The notes: generated by a model from the letters alone, not told the origin. A DNA stretch of 64,000 bases from Chlorobiaceae bacterium (GCA_012972835.1 JABDHK010000036.1:1-64000); one strand, 5' to 3'; numbered from the stretch's first letter, positions 1 to 8,137 are shown. Numbers and translations: made by a program.

Positions 1-126
1 TTCCGGGATTGCGTTTACTCCAGCCCCCTCCACAGCATGAGCTGAAACCAATATTGGCTTTTGCTGAGCAAATGTATCGGCTAATTGTTTGACAAAATGT
101 GTTGTGACTGGAAAGATAAGCAACAT
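1..126 (-). CDS. Possible partial ORF running off the left edge
   Basis: An open frame on the minus strand begins at an ATG at 124-126 and is still open at base 1, giving about 42 residues ending ...EGAGVNAIPE at the edge. The composition (LADTFAQQKPILVSAHAVEG) looks protein-like, but the frame overlaps the 3' end of the neighbouring PIN gene by 46 bases, so the true start may be inside the first 80 bases or the frame may be chance. I do not recognise the product with confidence; a phosphoribosyltransferase-like fold is only a vague resemblance. Confidence 0.25.
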   Translation of the reverse strand, partial: MLLIFPVTTHFVKQLADTFAQQKPILVSAHAVEGAGVNAIPE

Positions 127-443
127 GCTGCCTGTAATGCATCGGGGGTTTTTAAGCCATAATCTGATCGAATTTGAGTCGCAATGTCAATGATATTGCG
201 AGAGAGATCAACGATCAGCAGCCCATCTGTTGAAAAGAAGTCATCATAGCGCTTTAACAAGGGAATATTCTTATTACGCAAAGGAATTACCCGGCATTCC
301 AATAGAGTAAGCGAACTTACTGCAACAACAATTTCGGAATGAACAGCTCTATAGTGTTGAATTGTTTGCTGAACCTGTGCGACAAGTAATGCATCCCCTT
401 CGATAAGGTAAATGAGGGCATTGCTATCAAGAAATAGAATCAC
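81..443 (-). CDS. PIN-domain (VapC-like) toxin
   Basis: About 120 residues. The start FLDSNALIYLIEG carries the first PIN aspartate; further acidic residues are in LLECRV and TPDALQAA. VapC toxins of this family are RNases that cut tRNA or rRNA. I chose GTG at 441-443, not the upstream TTG, because it overlaps the TGA of the antitoxin gene (440-442) in a GTGA junction and has a good purine-rich ribosome site (GGGAAGGGGA) just upstream. The protein stops at ...HILSNN, where VapC proteins usually have T-N-D plus a short tail, so the C-terminus looks slightly short and the last acidic residue is replaced by Asn. Activity may be reduced. Confidence 0.75.
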   Translation of the reverse strand: MILFLDSNALIYLIEGDALLVAQVQQTIQHYRAVHSEIVVAVSSLTLLECRVIPLRNKNIPLLKRYDDFFSTDGLLIVDLSRNIIDIATQIRSDYGLKTPDALQAACCLSFQSQHILSNN

Positions 444-715
444 TCCCCTTCCCAAGAGCTACGTTCTTCTTGAATTTGATGGTCAATGTCCTTTTTTGAT
501 CGGGTTCCTGCCGATTTATATTCTAAAATCCAGCTTACAGCACTCTGATTTTGCTGAGTGATCTTTTGTTGCAACAGGTTTTGGTACTCTGACTCGCGGA
601 TTATGACTGCTGCTGGACGATTGTGCTTCAGAATATGAACAGGCCCTATGGCCAGCTTTTCTTCTATAGCTTCTATACCCCGTCGCTTAAGATCTATTGC
701 ACTGAGTGTATTCAT
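440..715 (-). CDS. Phd/YefM-like antitoxin
   Basis: 91 residues, directly upstream of and overlapping the PIN gene by 4 bases. The N-terminal half (LKRRGIEAIEEKL...GPVHILKHNRPAAVII) matches the Phd/YefM pattern, a DNA-binding antitoxin that autoregulates its operon; the C-terminal tail is charged and probably wraps the toxin. ATG at 713-715. Function is by family resemblance and by the toxin next door. Confidence 0.7.
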   Translation of the reverse strand: MNTLSAIDLKRRGIEAIEEKLAIGPVHILKHNRPAAVIIRESEYQNLLQQKITQQNQSAVSWILEYKSAGTRSKKDIDHQIQEERSSWEGE

Positions 716-786
716 TATGTTGCGCAGGTGATTACGCTTTAACTTTTCTTCAGTATAAGAAAAAAAAGGAGATTTTATGAGGTAGC

Positions 787-827
787 AGTGCTGAGCGGAA
801 ACGAAGTGCTGAGTTCTGAGTGCTGAG
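787..827. repeat. AGTGCTGAG-type dispersed repeat, copy 1
   Basis: The segment contains three GTGCTGAG units and one TTCTGAG variant in a row. It lies 34 bases beyond the stop codon of the PIN gene that ends at 861. Similar strings occur at 1616-1645, 2519-2540, 3271-3300 and 18459-18475, always at a gene's 3' end. No coding role is evident here. Confidence 0.6.
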
Positions 828-860
828 ACGCGAGTGAAGTCAAGAAGTAAGATGATAGAC

Positions 861-1250
861 TTATATCAACATCTTCCCCAATTCTTGGTAAGAAGAAAAT
901 TTTTTGTCGGAGGACATAAGGTTTGCATTGTTGACAAGTGCAGTTGCAATAATAATTCTGTCTTGAGGATCGCTGTGATGATCGGGTAATTCCACTGCTG
1001 TGCAAGCAATCTCAGGAGTAACTGGAATTAAATTTATGCCTGATCCATCAAGAGCCTTCTCAAACCAATCTCTCATCCCAATTGGTAACACAATACGACC
1101 GTGATGCACTAACCATGCTACTTCAAAAGGACTTATAGCTGATACGGCTACAACATCAGAGCTGGTTATCTGATCGAGTCTTCTTTGACCCAGTTTTACG
1201 GTATCTCTATTTACCCACCAAAGCCATATATGAGTATCAAGAATAATCAC
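861..1250 (-). CDS. PIN-domain (VapC-like) toxin, second pair
   Basis: About 129 residues starting IILDTHIWLWWVNRD, the signature of the DTHxWLW branch of PIN toxins. Acidic PIN residues are seen in ILDTH, SPFEVAWL, DPQDRIIIATA and the late SSDKKF, so the four-acid active site looks complete, unlike the first pair. The GTG at 1248-1250 is preferred because it overlaps the partner's TGA (1247-1249), giving the same GTGA junction as the pair at 440. Predicted role: RNase toxin of a type II module. Confidence 0.8.
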   Translation of the reverse strand: MIILDTHIWLWWVNRDTVKLGQRRLDQITSSDVVAVSAISPFEVAWLVHHGRIVLPIGMRDWFEKALDGSGINLIPVTPEIACTAVELPDHHSDPQDRIIIATALVNNANLMSSDKKFSSYQELGKMLI

Positions 1251-1474
1251 TGAAGCAAATCCCAATCTGAAGATGGAATGCTGCCGATAATATCACCTTT
1301 AATAATAACCTTACCTGCTATATCAGGATGAGGAGTGCGCAGAACAGCAACTGTTGCAGTGCTCTCTGAAATCACTATAAATATAGCCTCCAATTGTTTG
1401 TTGGGTGGTAATTTAGGTACTTTTTTCAACTTCCCTGATAGGTCGGTCTCTAATATCAATTTTTCTGCATACAT
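1247..1474 (-). CDS. Small protein paired with PIN toxin, putative antitoxin
   Basis: 75 residues if started at the ATG at 1472-1474, which has AAAGGG a few bases upstream; the open frame extends to 1513 but the extra residues are not antitoxin-like. Sequence: YAEKLILETDLSGKLKKVPK, then a predicted beta-rich middle and ...SIPSSDWDLLQ. No classic AbrB, Phd or RHH motif is obvious to me, so the antitoxin role rests on its position, its size and the 4-base overlap with the PIN gene. Confidence 0.6.
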   Translation of the reverse strand: MYAEKLILETDLSGKLKKVPKLPPNKQLEAIFIVISESTATVAVLRTPHPDIAGKVIIKGDIIGSIPSSDWDLLQ

Positions 1475-1615
1475 AATTTTCCCTTTCTCTGTTTGATCAT
1501 TTTGTTGCTCCATAAGGCAACTTCTCTTAGTTATCGGCTTTTCGCGGAAATTTACATCACTTTTTCACGATTACAAAATAATGACAGTGACGAGGGAAGA
1601 TTAGTCGGCAGTCGG

Positions 1616-1645
1616 AAGTGCTGAAAAATAGTGCTGAGGGCTGAG
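1616..1645. repeat. AGTGCTGAG-type dispersed repeat, copy 2
   Basis: Contains AAGTGCTGA, AGTGCTGAG and GGCTGAGCG in 30 bases, 31 bases beyond the stop codon of the DUF3368 gene at 1676. The rest of the 200-base gap 1475-1675 holds the upstream region of the preceding pair and nothing else I can name. Confidence 0.5.
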
Positions 1646-1675
1646 CGAAATCAGTGGAATGAAATGAGACTGAAT

Positions 1676-2164
1676 TTAGTCACGCCTTGGAAGCTCATTA
1701 GCTAATTCGAGAACAATGCTTATCAAACTTTCACTCATAAAAACCGGGCTGGCAGCTATTTTTTCTAACAGTGGGGCAACGCAAGGGATAAGACCTGCCC
1801 GTTTGGCTTGAAGCAATACGCCCATAGAGCCAATCGTTTTGATATTGTTGATTTTTGCAACCTTACGACCTCGTTGATCATCAATGAGCAGATAGTCGGC
1901 ATCCAGCTCTTTGTAGAGCAGCATCGCCTGAGTTTCACCAACATCAGCAAAAGCATCCAGATACACAAAGTTTTTCATATCTACCTCTCTAACCTTCCCT
2001 TGTAGATAGCTCCGAAGGCGCGTGGATTGCGGCTTATCCAATTCTGTTACTTCGGCATAAACAGCATCCGGCACAAACACATTACCGAAGATTTCCTCAA
2101 GCAACATAAGGCTATCGCATGTGGCAAGGGCAATTAAGGCTGAAGCATCTGCGACCAGAATCAT
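1676..2164 (-). CDS. DUF3368 PIN-like protein, putative toxin
   Basis: 162 residues. It opens with ILVADASALIALATCDSL (PIN-like first aspartate) and has ADYLLIDDQRGRKVAKINNI followed by KTIGSMGVLLQAKRAGLIP, the hallmark of the DUF3368 PIN-like family, which is commonly paired with UPF0175 proteins. The ATG at 2162-2164 overlaps the partner's TGA in an ATGA junction. The predicted role is a nuclease toxin; this has been inferred for the family from pairing more than shown biochemically. Confidence 0.8.
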   Translation of the reverse strand: MILVADASALIALATCDSLMLLEEIFGNVFVPDAVYAEVTELDKPQSTRLRSYLQGKVREVDMKNFVYLDAFADVGETQAMLLYKELDADYLLIDDQRGRKVAKINNIKTIGSMGVLLQAKRAGLIPCVAPLLEKIAASPVFMSESLISIVLELANELPRRD

Positions 2165-2412
2165 ACTTGAGAAAATCCACTAAGCTCTTCAAGCAATTCA
2201 TCCCGCGTAATGTCTATGACTGGTATCTGATTTTTTTTACAGATACTCATAAAGTCATATACGTTGCAACCTGCAAGCTCCGCTGCTTTAACCAGCGTGA
2301 CTCTCTTTTGCTGATAGAGCCAAAGGGCATAAGAGATGCAAACGTCCTGCTGTATTTCGGGCACAGCCTGAAATGCGACAAAATCATTCGGTAAATCTAT
2401 TGCTATTTGCAT
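2161..2412 (-). CDS. UPF0175 family protein, putative antitoxin
   Basis: 83 residues from the ATG at 2410-2412 (IAIDLPNDFVAF); the frame runs on to 2445 but that extension is not family-like. The middle (YALWLYQQKRVTLVKAAELA) followed by CNVYDFMSICKKNQIPV is the typical UPF0175 helix-turn-helix-like segment. It overlaps the DUF3368 gene by 4 bases, as is usual for this pairing, and probably neutralises it and regulates the operon. Confidence 0.8.
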   Translation of the reverse strand: MQIAIDLPNDFVAFQAVPEIQQDVCISYALWLYQQKRVTLVKAAELAGCNVYDFMSICKKNQIPVIDITRDELLEELSGFSQV

Positions 2413-2518
2413 AATGCTTCGGAAAGGTTGTTGACTACCGGACACTTACTATCGAAAAACTATTCATTAATTCGATAATAAACATATTTCTGCTCAGAAA
2501 GAAAGTGTCGAGGGGCAA

Positions 2519-2540
2519 GAAAGTGCTGAGTGCTGAGTGG
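2519..2540. repeat. AGTGCTGAG-type dispersed repeat, copy 3
   Basis: AAGTGCTGAGTGCTGAGTGG, two perfect tandem 8-mers. It lies directly beyond the stop of the broken gene that ends at 2543. Confidence 0.6.
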
Positions 2541-2542
2541 GG

Positions 2543-2712
2543 TCATGTTCGTCTGGTTTTTAAATCGGACTCAAAATGTTTCTCATCTGGTTTATACGCT
2601 GTAATAATATAACAAGTTCCACTATTTTCATCTAAAGCTGCGACAACATGAAATACGTCCGAACCGTCTATTCCTGCAATGAGATATCTTGAATATGGTT
2701 TATCTGCAGATT
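2543..2712 (-). pseudogene. 3' fragment of a small DUF4258-like gene
   Basis: The minus strand reads SADKPYSRYLIAGIDGSDVF, then HVVAALDENSGTCYIITAYK and PDEKHFESDLKTRRT before TGA at 2543-2545. The pattern 'HVV.AL...IITAYKPD...F..D.KTRR' is what I know from short DUF4258-type proteins that sit beside small zinc-finger/HTH proteins. No start codon precedes it: the frame is closed by TAA just upstream, so the N-terminal half is missing. Family assignment is from memory of the motif. Confidence 0.5.
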
Positions 2713-2794
2713 ATTTCGCAGGTGACTGGAAGCGATTCTACCCCTGAATTTTCGAGTGCTTCTTTAAACCTGTCTTTAACTGAAAGCGGTAACT

Positions 2795-3118
2795 GAAGCC
2801 TATAAAAGAGTTGTTTCCCTGGGCTCGGCGCAAGGGTAGGTCGGCGTTTCGATAGATTTGACAGTAGGCTGCCTGACTGCCGTCAACGAAGGACGTCGCG
2901 TATGCCACCAAGTCCCTCTTGCAAGGATTAAATGACCTGAGTTGATTCGCTGGCTATACACTGGCTATTGAGCAACTGTTGATTTTTGGTGAGCTTGATG
3001 ACGCAGAGGTAGATCAAGCCAAAACCACCAAATACAGAGAGTGCGATAACAGGATCGACTGATAAAAGTGCGAGGAGGATGGCGATTAACATGATGCTGG
3101 AGCTAATGAGAGCTAAGG
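2795..3118 (-). pseudogene. Remnant of an ABC transporter membrane domain
   Basis: On the minus strand ALISSSIMLIAILLALLSVD continues into PVIALSVFGGFGLIYLCVIK and ...NSQCIASESTQVI, then meets an in-frame TAA (2928-2930). Beyond the stop it resumes as SLQEGLGGIRDVL and, after a frame change, DGSQAAYCQIYRNADLPLRR and AQGNNSFIG. This order is that of the permease part of ABC exporters of the PglK/MsbA type found in polysaccharide loci. One stop, one frameshift and missing ends make it a pseudogene. A different, unrecognised frame (LQLPLSVKDRFKEALENSGV) follows at about 2795, so the 3' end was fused to other DNA. The neighbouring wecA-like and wzc-like genes suggest a former flippase of this locus. 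Confidence 0.6.
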
Positions 3119-3270
3119 ATTATTTTTAAAAGCTTCGCTCTCTCGGTCACAGATAATGTGCGAAATTGATATGGGGCCTACTGTTGTTTAATATAAGAGG
3201 TTTTATTATAGTTGGTTAAACTTTGCTGGATTTTAACCAAAAATTAATAATTACTTTTGATTATATAACA

Positions 3271-3300
3271 CAGCACTCAAAACTCAGTACTGAGCACTGC
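3271..3300. repeat. AGTGCTGAG-type repeat, copy 4, overlapping the 3' end of the transferase gene
   Basis: CAGCACTCAAAACTCAGTAC followed by TGAGCACTGC, with a dyad around AGTACT. It supplies the last seven codons and the stop (AVLSTEF*) of the gene at 3277-4365. Confidence 0.6.
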
Positions 3301-4365
3301 TTTTTGTTCTGGTATTTTTGCTTGTAGAAGGAGTTTGTAGAGGATAACATAGATACTGAATACAATTATCCATGAAACAGCAAGAGCTGCGGTATTATCA
3401 TAATAGATCGTGGCAAGGAGAGCGGGTATTATGGCATAGAGCCAACAAAAGGGAGCTACCAGGCTGTTACGCATATAGGCCGATAACGTTGCAAAGTAAC
3501 TGCGTATGATTTTGATTTTAATAAGACTGTGAAGATGCTGGGTGTCGGCATCACCAGCACTGGCATTGTTCTTGTAACGACGACCCATGCTGTAAATGGT
3601 TTCTATTATTGGATAAGCGCAGATCAGCAGTGGAGCCCATACAGAAACTGTTGGATTACGGCTGGGAAGCATTACTGAGAACCATGCGAGGAAGAATCCG
3701 AGCATATATGCCCCGCCATCTCCCAGAAATATTTTACCAAACGGAAAATTAACAATGATAAAGCCTCCTACAATCACAACCATCAGCACACAGAGCTGGG
3801 CTAACTGCAGGTCACCCACATTCCAGGCGATAAGCCCTAATGCTGAAAAACAGATCATCAAGGTTCCACCAGCTAAACCGTTAAAGCCGTCAATAATGTT
3901 TATTGAATTAGCAACCCCGGATACGGCGATGGCGGTGAAAACAACAGAAAAAGGCAGATAGAGGAGAAAATAGTCTAAACCCCATATTTCGATGTGGTTG
4001 AGAGAGTAGCCGGTTAACCACCAAGCTAATACACCGGTCACAACGGTTGCAAGAAGCCGATCGCGTACTCCCACGCGCTTGGTGATATCTTCAATAAGAC
4101 CTGCAGAAAATGCCGGTAATGCAGCAATTACCAATAGGCCAAGCAGTTGTGAGAGTGATTTTGGAGAGAAGAGCCAAGTGACAGTGAGAGCTATAAATAT
4201 AGCGAGACCACCTACCCTTGGAGTAGGCATAGAATGAAATTTCTGAGTTCCAACTATTGGATCGAACGTGTGTTTCCCATGCCATCTTTTGGTTATCACC
4301 AGCAGTATTGATACTCCGAAAGAGGTAAGCAGGGAGATGATTATAAGAAACTTTATTGCATCCAT
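3277..4365 (-). CDS. WecA/MraY-like polyprenyl-phosphate sugar-1-phosphate transferase
   Basis: 362 residues, polytopic membrane protein. Expected to transfer a sugar 1-phosphate (often GlcNAc-1-P) to undecaprenyl phosphate, starting an O-antigen or exopolysaccharide unit at the inner face of the membrane. Family motifs in order: KFHSMPTPRVGG (about residue 42), the acidic loop AGLIEDITKRVGVRDR (about 88), NSINIIDGFNGLAGG (about 154), GKIFLGDGGAYMLGF (about 210) and a HLHSL loop (about 277). It lies upstream of ABC-exporter remnants and next to wzc/wza-like genes. The C-terminal AVLSTEF is encoded by a dispersed repeat. MraY is less likely because its cell-wall gene context is absent. Confidence 0.85.
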   Translation of the reverse strand: MDAIKFLIIISLLTSFGVSILLVITKRWHGKHTFDPIVGTQKFHSMPTPRVGGLAIFIALTVTWLFSPKSLSQLLGLLVIAALPAFSAGLIEDITKRVGVRDRLLATVVTGVLAWWLTGYSLNHIEIWGLDYFLLYLPFSVVFTAIAVSGVANSINIIDGFNGLAGGTLMICFSALGLIAWNVGDLQLAQLCVLMVVIVGGFIIVNFPFGKIFLGDGGAYMLGFFLAWFSVMLPSRNPTVSVWAPLLICAYPIIETIYSMGRRYKNNASAGDADTQHLHSLIKIKIIRSYFATLSAYMRNSLVAPFCWLYAIIPALLATIYYDNTAALAVSWIIVFSIYVILYKLLLQAKIPEQKAVLSTEF

Positions 4366-4447
4366 ACTACAGTTTTTTTATATACTCACCAACGCTATAG
4401 GCCCCCGTTTTCGAGGACCTATTAATGCTAACTTTTTAAAGTTCTTT

Positions 4448-4798
4448 TTAGTGGCGAGCATTGCCCTCGGGGCGCATTTCTGGTAGTTTAGGTTGTACTT
4501 TTATGGTGTCGCGGACAATACCGGTTCCACGCTGATGCTCTTTCTGGCCTGGTGCTTCTATATCGGATCCACGTGCAGGCCCCTTCTCGCCTTGTTCAGA
4601 GGTTGTACCACGTGCGGCTCCGGATGGGGCTGCAGCTGGGGCAACACTTGCACCTATGCTGTGCGGAATGCTTGCACCAAGTGCTGCCTGAGCGGATACA
4701 TCAGATGAGTTGCCTGTAACAGCTGCTATGAGCGGATTACTGGAATAACTTAAAATAGCTGCAGTAATTATACCTGTAAGAACTATGCTCTTTTTCAT
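4448..4798 (-). CDS. Small exported low-complexity protein, hypothetical
   Basis: 116 residues. The N-terminus MKKSIVLTGIITAAILSYSS with following SNPLIAA is a signal peptide; the mature part is rich in Ala, Gly, Ser, Pro and charged residues (SVAPAAAPSGAARGTTSEQG) and has no fold I recognise. It sits between the outer-membrane-like protein at 4821 and the transferase, same strand, 22 bases after the former. Role unknown. Confidence 0.55.
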   Translation of the reverse strand: MKKSIVLTGIITAAILSYSSNPLIAAVTGNSSDVSAQAALGASIPHSIGASVAPAAAPSGAARGTTSEQGEKGPARGSDIEAPGQKEHQRGTGIVRDTIKVQPKLPEMRPEGNARH

Positions 4799-4820
4799 AA
4801 TGTTGTTTATTTAAATGATG

Positions 4821-5612
4821 TTAAAGTTTAAAGCCTGTACCAATTGCTCCAATCAGTCGGACTCCATCACCTGAGTTGCTGGTCAAATCAGCTGCCCCAA
4901 CAACAAGGGCTATAGGCACACTGCCAATGCGGAATGTTTTTGATACACCAGCATTAAGATTAGTACCGTTCCAGTCGGTAATAACATTAAAAGTATGAGC
5001 AACTTCGTAAGCTATATTTCCGAATACATAGCTCCCATGCTTTCCTTTTCCTGAGAGGATGTCATCAGGAGTTTTATCTCCAAATCTACCGGATCCGACA
5101 CCAACACTATAGGTCAACTTTGAGTTACCAGTGGTTGAATCAATGAAGGGATCTGCTTGTACTCCCTGGCTGTAGACAGCGTAATAGCTTTTACCGGCAT
5201 CACCACCGTTGGTAAACATAACGTTTTCAACACCTGCGCCAATGGCATTTGCATTACCAAGATCACGGAATACATGAAGCGAGCCTGAATATTGGCTCCA
5301 ACCGTTGTTAAAGTTGACATTAAGAGAAACAACAGAGAGCTGAATACCAAGATTTTTCTCGGGATCACCGATACCTGCGCCAAGCACTGCAGCGCCGTCA
5401 CTTTTAGCTGAATAAGGAGATGGTGATGTACCGCCAACACCCAGAAATATAACACCGTTTGAAGCTCCCCATGCAACCGGTGTAGTGAGGGACTTGCCAT
5501 AATTGTTGGGCAAATAGGTAGGTACCCCTGTTTCAACTGCGCCTGCATCAGGTGAGTGCAGTGCAAACAACCCCATGAGGGCTGGAATGAGATATTTTTG
5601 TACTGGTTTCAT
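4821..5612 (-). CDS. Exported beta-rich protein, probably outer membrane
   Basis: 263 residues with a signal peptide (KYLIPALMGLFALHSPDAGA). The mature protein consists of short alternating strands rich in Gly, Ser, Asn and aromatics (VIFLGVGG, LSVVSLNVNFNNGWSQYSGS, YVFGNIAYEVAHTFNVITDW) and ends with ...LIGAIGTGFKL, a typical C-terminal aromatic/hydrophobic strand pattern of outer-membrane barrels. I do not know the family. It may be linked to the polysaccharide export genes upstream, but it has its own 70-base leader. Confidence 0.65.
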   Translation of the reverse strand: MKPVQKYLIPALMGLFALHSPDAGAVETGVPTYLPNNYGKSLTTPVAWGASNGVIFLGVGGTSPSPYSAKSDGAAVLGAGIGDPEKNLGIQLSVVSLNVNFNNGWSQYSGSLHVFRDLGNANAIGAGVENVMFTNGGDAGKSYYAVYSQGVQADPFIDSTTGNSKLTYSVGVGSGRFGDKTPDDILSGKGKHGSYVFGNIAYEVAHTFNVITDWNGTNLNAGVSKTFRIGSVPIALVVGAADLTSNSGDGVRLIGAIGTGFKL

Positions 5613-5685
5613 GGTATTGTTGATTAGGTTTAACGTTGCATTGTTTACTAAAAATATTCATTGTTATTGCCTATCATCCTTACAT

Positions 5686-8118
5686 TCAAGCTTCCTCTTC
5701 ATACCCATACTTGCCATACCCATACTTGCCATACCCATACTTGCCATACCCATACTTGCCATACCCGTAGCGGCCAGAATCACGAGATGCTATCACGACT
5801 ACGCCAAGTGTAAGTGGCCTAAGCAGGGGATCAACCGAGTATTCTTGAAGCGGCTGTTTGCTGCTATATTTCAGACGGGCAACAAGAAGAGTACCGTCAA
5901 CTGATCGCGCAAGCTGAGCTGCATCGCTTAAGAAAAGCGGCGGACTGTCGAGCACCACCATATCGAACTGATCTTCAAGAGTTTTAAGAAGTTCAAGCAT
6001 TTTAGCGGATGCAAGAAGTTCATTGGGATTTGGTACTTTTTTTCCCGCACTGAGCAGAAAGAGGTTCTCCATGTGCGTTTGCTGAAAATAGCTTGCATCA
6101 AGAGTATGTTCTTTGCTATAGAGATAATCAGTCAGGCCTGGATGCCGCTTTAGGTTAAATTTATCATGCTGTGAAGCACGACGTAAATCGCAGTCTATGA
6201 TAAGTGTTTTTTTACCAACAAGAGCAAAGGCCATAGCAAGATTAGCGCATACTGTTGACTTGCCTTCAGACATTGCTGTTCCTGAAACAAGAATTGATTT
6301 GAGCTGGCCATCGATGCGTGTGTATTCCAGCGAAGTGCGAAGTGTCCGGAAACTTTCTGCAAAGGCTGAACTCAAGCTGTCGGTAATCATCGGCATAGGC
6401 AATCTGTCAACCTTTCCCTTAGTTGATTTTTCTTTCTTCCCGTTACCACCAGCAACGACTTTCTCACGAAACTTGTTACTTTGATTGTAGAAGAAGCGAC
6501 TCACCCCTGAGAGACTTTGAACTGAAAATGCACTTTTGCCATTCTGCGTAACTTCCGGGATAATGGATAGAAGTGTTAAACCAATATCCCGGAAAAAAAG
6601 TTCATCAATAACTGTGTCATCCAGCGATTCAGCGCCATAGGTATAGGCTGAAGCAAGAAGCAAGCCAAGAACCAGACCCATCAGCATACTTTTTTTCAGA
6701 TCTGGCTTTTCCGGTTCAAAGGGACGGAATGCTGAACCGATAAGTGCTACACTGCCAACCTCTGAGCCAAGCAGGATACCGGTTTCATCAAGTTTTTCCT
6801 TTAGGAATATGTAGGTTTTGTTGACAACCTCCCTGTCTCTCAGCAAATTTGCATAGTCCTGCTGCTTTTGGGGTAAGGTAGAGAGCTGTGCTGCATAGTA
6901 TTGTTTCAGGCGACTGAACTCCATGGCACTGAAGTTCAAATCCTCAAGCTTTCTCTCGGTCTGGAGCTTTTCAGCTACAACATCGTAGCTGAATTTTTTT
7001 GCTTTGCCGGCATAACCGATCTGGCCTGCAATCTTGCTGCGGCTCAGTTGCTCGTATCTTGTTTTTACCACATCAAGTTGCTGGCGTTTTGCTTTGACCT
7101 CTGCATCATTATCACCTTTTTCACGCATCAAGCGCATATAGTCGGTTTCAGTAGCGCGCATCTCGTCCATGATGGCACCAAGCTGTGTATTGACATTTTG
7201 CGCAATGCGTGCACTCATCTCTTTGTCGGCAGCTGTAAGCTTTTTTCCAAGAAAATCAAGACTGTTTTTGGTAATCCGGTATTCAGTGATGATATCATTG
7301 TATTTTGAGTCAGTTTCAATGAGTTTGTCGAGAAGTTTCTGGGTATTGCCTGAAAACTCAAAAATTTCATGACCCTTCATGTACTTCGTCTGTGCATTAT
7401 CGGCTTCAGCAACCTTTTTTTGCTGCTTTTGAAGCATCTCAGCTATAAATGTGCTCGCCTGCGCATACTTTTCAGAATTCCGGGATATGTCGGCCTGTTT
7501 GTATACACGGCAAAGGGTATTTGATAAAAACACAGCCTCATCGGGAAATGGACTTGCAACCGAGATGTCAAGCACATTGGTTTCACGATCAACATCGACC
7601 TTTATTCGTTTATTGAGTTTTTCAGCATAATGCCGAAAAACTTCATCTTGAGCTGCTTTCCTTTTCTCTTTCACAGGCAGCAATGCTTTCAAAAAGCGAA
7701 ACGGCTCCACCAAAGGCTCTGCAGCTGGATGAAATTGATGATTGCCAAAAAATTCAAGCGAATCTTTTCTGCTCTTGTAGAGCTCCTTGACTGTCAATTC
7801 AGCAATAGGCATTGATTTCAAGAGCTTTACATCTTTTTTTACAGCCATATTGTCGGCAGTGGCACCGCCCATCACGGCTGAGAGCATATCGTTCTGCCCT
7901 TTATTTTCTTTGATCATCATGACAGCTACCGCTCGATATTCGGGAGTCTGGGAATAATGATAGAAAAGTGCTGCCAACAGTGAAAATGCAAGAATTACAA
8001 TAAAGCCATACTTCCGGCGGAGGATTATCTGAAGGATCTCATTGATACTGACTTCCTTCTCCTTGGCTCTGACAGTGTTGTTCTGTGGATTCAAGGGAGT
8101 TTGTTTTTCGATCATCAT
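5686..8118 (-). CDS. Wzc-like polysaccharide co-polymerase / tyrosine autokinase
   Basis: 810 residues. Order: a short cytoplasmic start, Wzz-type N-terminal domain with a membrane segment (YGFIVILAFSLLAALFYHYS, about residue 35), a long periplasmic coiled-coil region, a second membrane segment (about residue 500), then a cytoplasmic BY-kinase domain with Walker A (GTAMSEGKST, about 610), Walker A' (LIIDCDLRR) and Walker B (MVVLDSPP). Such proteins control chain length and export of capsule or exopolysaccharide through cycles of tyrosine autophosphorylation. The tail carries ten tyrosines in five YGY motifs separated by GK, encoded by a 15-base tandem repeat, then EEEA. The Wza-like gene lies 19 bases upstream on the same strand. 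Confidence 0.9.
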   Translation of the reverse strand: MMIEKQTPLNPQNNTVRAKEKEVSINEILQIILRRKYGFIVILAFSLLAALFYHYSQTPEYRAVAVMMIKENKGQNDMLSAVMGGATADNMAVKKDVKLLKSMPIAELTVKELYKSRKDSLEFFGNHQFHPAAEPLVEPFRFLKALLPVKEKRKAAQDEVFRHYAEKLNKRIKVDVDRETNVLDISVASPFPDEAVFLSNTLCRVYKQADISRNSEKYAQASTFIAEMLQKQQKKVAEADNAQTKYMKGHEIFEFSGNTQKLLDKLIETDSKYNDIITEYRITKNSLDFLGKKLTAADKEMSARIAQNVNTQLGAIMDEMRATETDYMRLMREKGDNDAEVKAKRQQLDVVKTRYEQLSRSKIAGQIGYAGKAKKFSYDVVAEKLQTERKLEDLNFSAMEFSRLKQYYAAQLSTLPQKQQDYANLLRDREVVNKTYIFLKEKLDETGILLGSEVGSVALIGSAFRPFEPEKPDLKKSMLMGLVLGLLLASAYTYGAESLDDTVIDELFFRDIGLTLLSIIPEVTQNGKSAFSVQSLSGVSRFFYNQSNKFREKVVAGGNGKKEKSTKGKVDRLPMPMITDSLSSAFAESFRTLRTSLEYTRIDGQLKSILVSGTAMSEGKSTVCANLAMAFALVGKKTLIIDCDLRRASQHDKFNLKRHPGLTDYLYSKEHTLDASYFQQTHMENLFLLSAGKKVPNPNELLASAKMLELLKTLEDQFDMVVLDSPPLFLSDAAQLARSVDGTLLVARLKYSSKQPLQEYSVDPLLRPLTLGVVVIASRDSGRYGYGKYGYGKYGYGKYGYGKYGYEEEA
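5699..5770. repeat. 15-base tandem repeat encoding the tyrosine tail
   Basis: The unit TTGCCATACCCATAC is repeated four to five times, the last copy diverged (CCCGTAG). Read on the minus strand it encodes GKYGY. Units are perfect in the middle, so copy number could vary by slippage without breaking the frame. Confidence 0.9.
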
Positions 8119-8137
8119 ACTTGTGATTTCCCGATTG

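Noticed and set aside
775-1005. 76-codon minus-strand ORF
   Set aside because: Its C-terminal part consists of the AGTGCTGAG repeat and it overlaps the PIN gene in another frame.
5575-5904. Plus-strand ORF with tandem ILAIP repeats
   Set aside because: It is the opposite-strand reading of the 15-base repeat in the Wzc-like gene; the rest is antisense to confirmed coding sequence.
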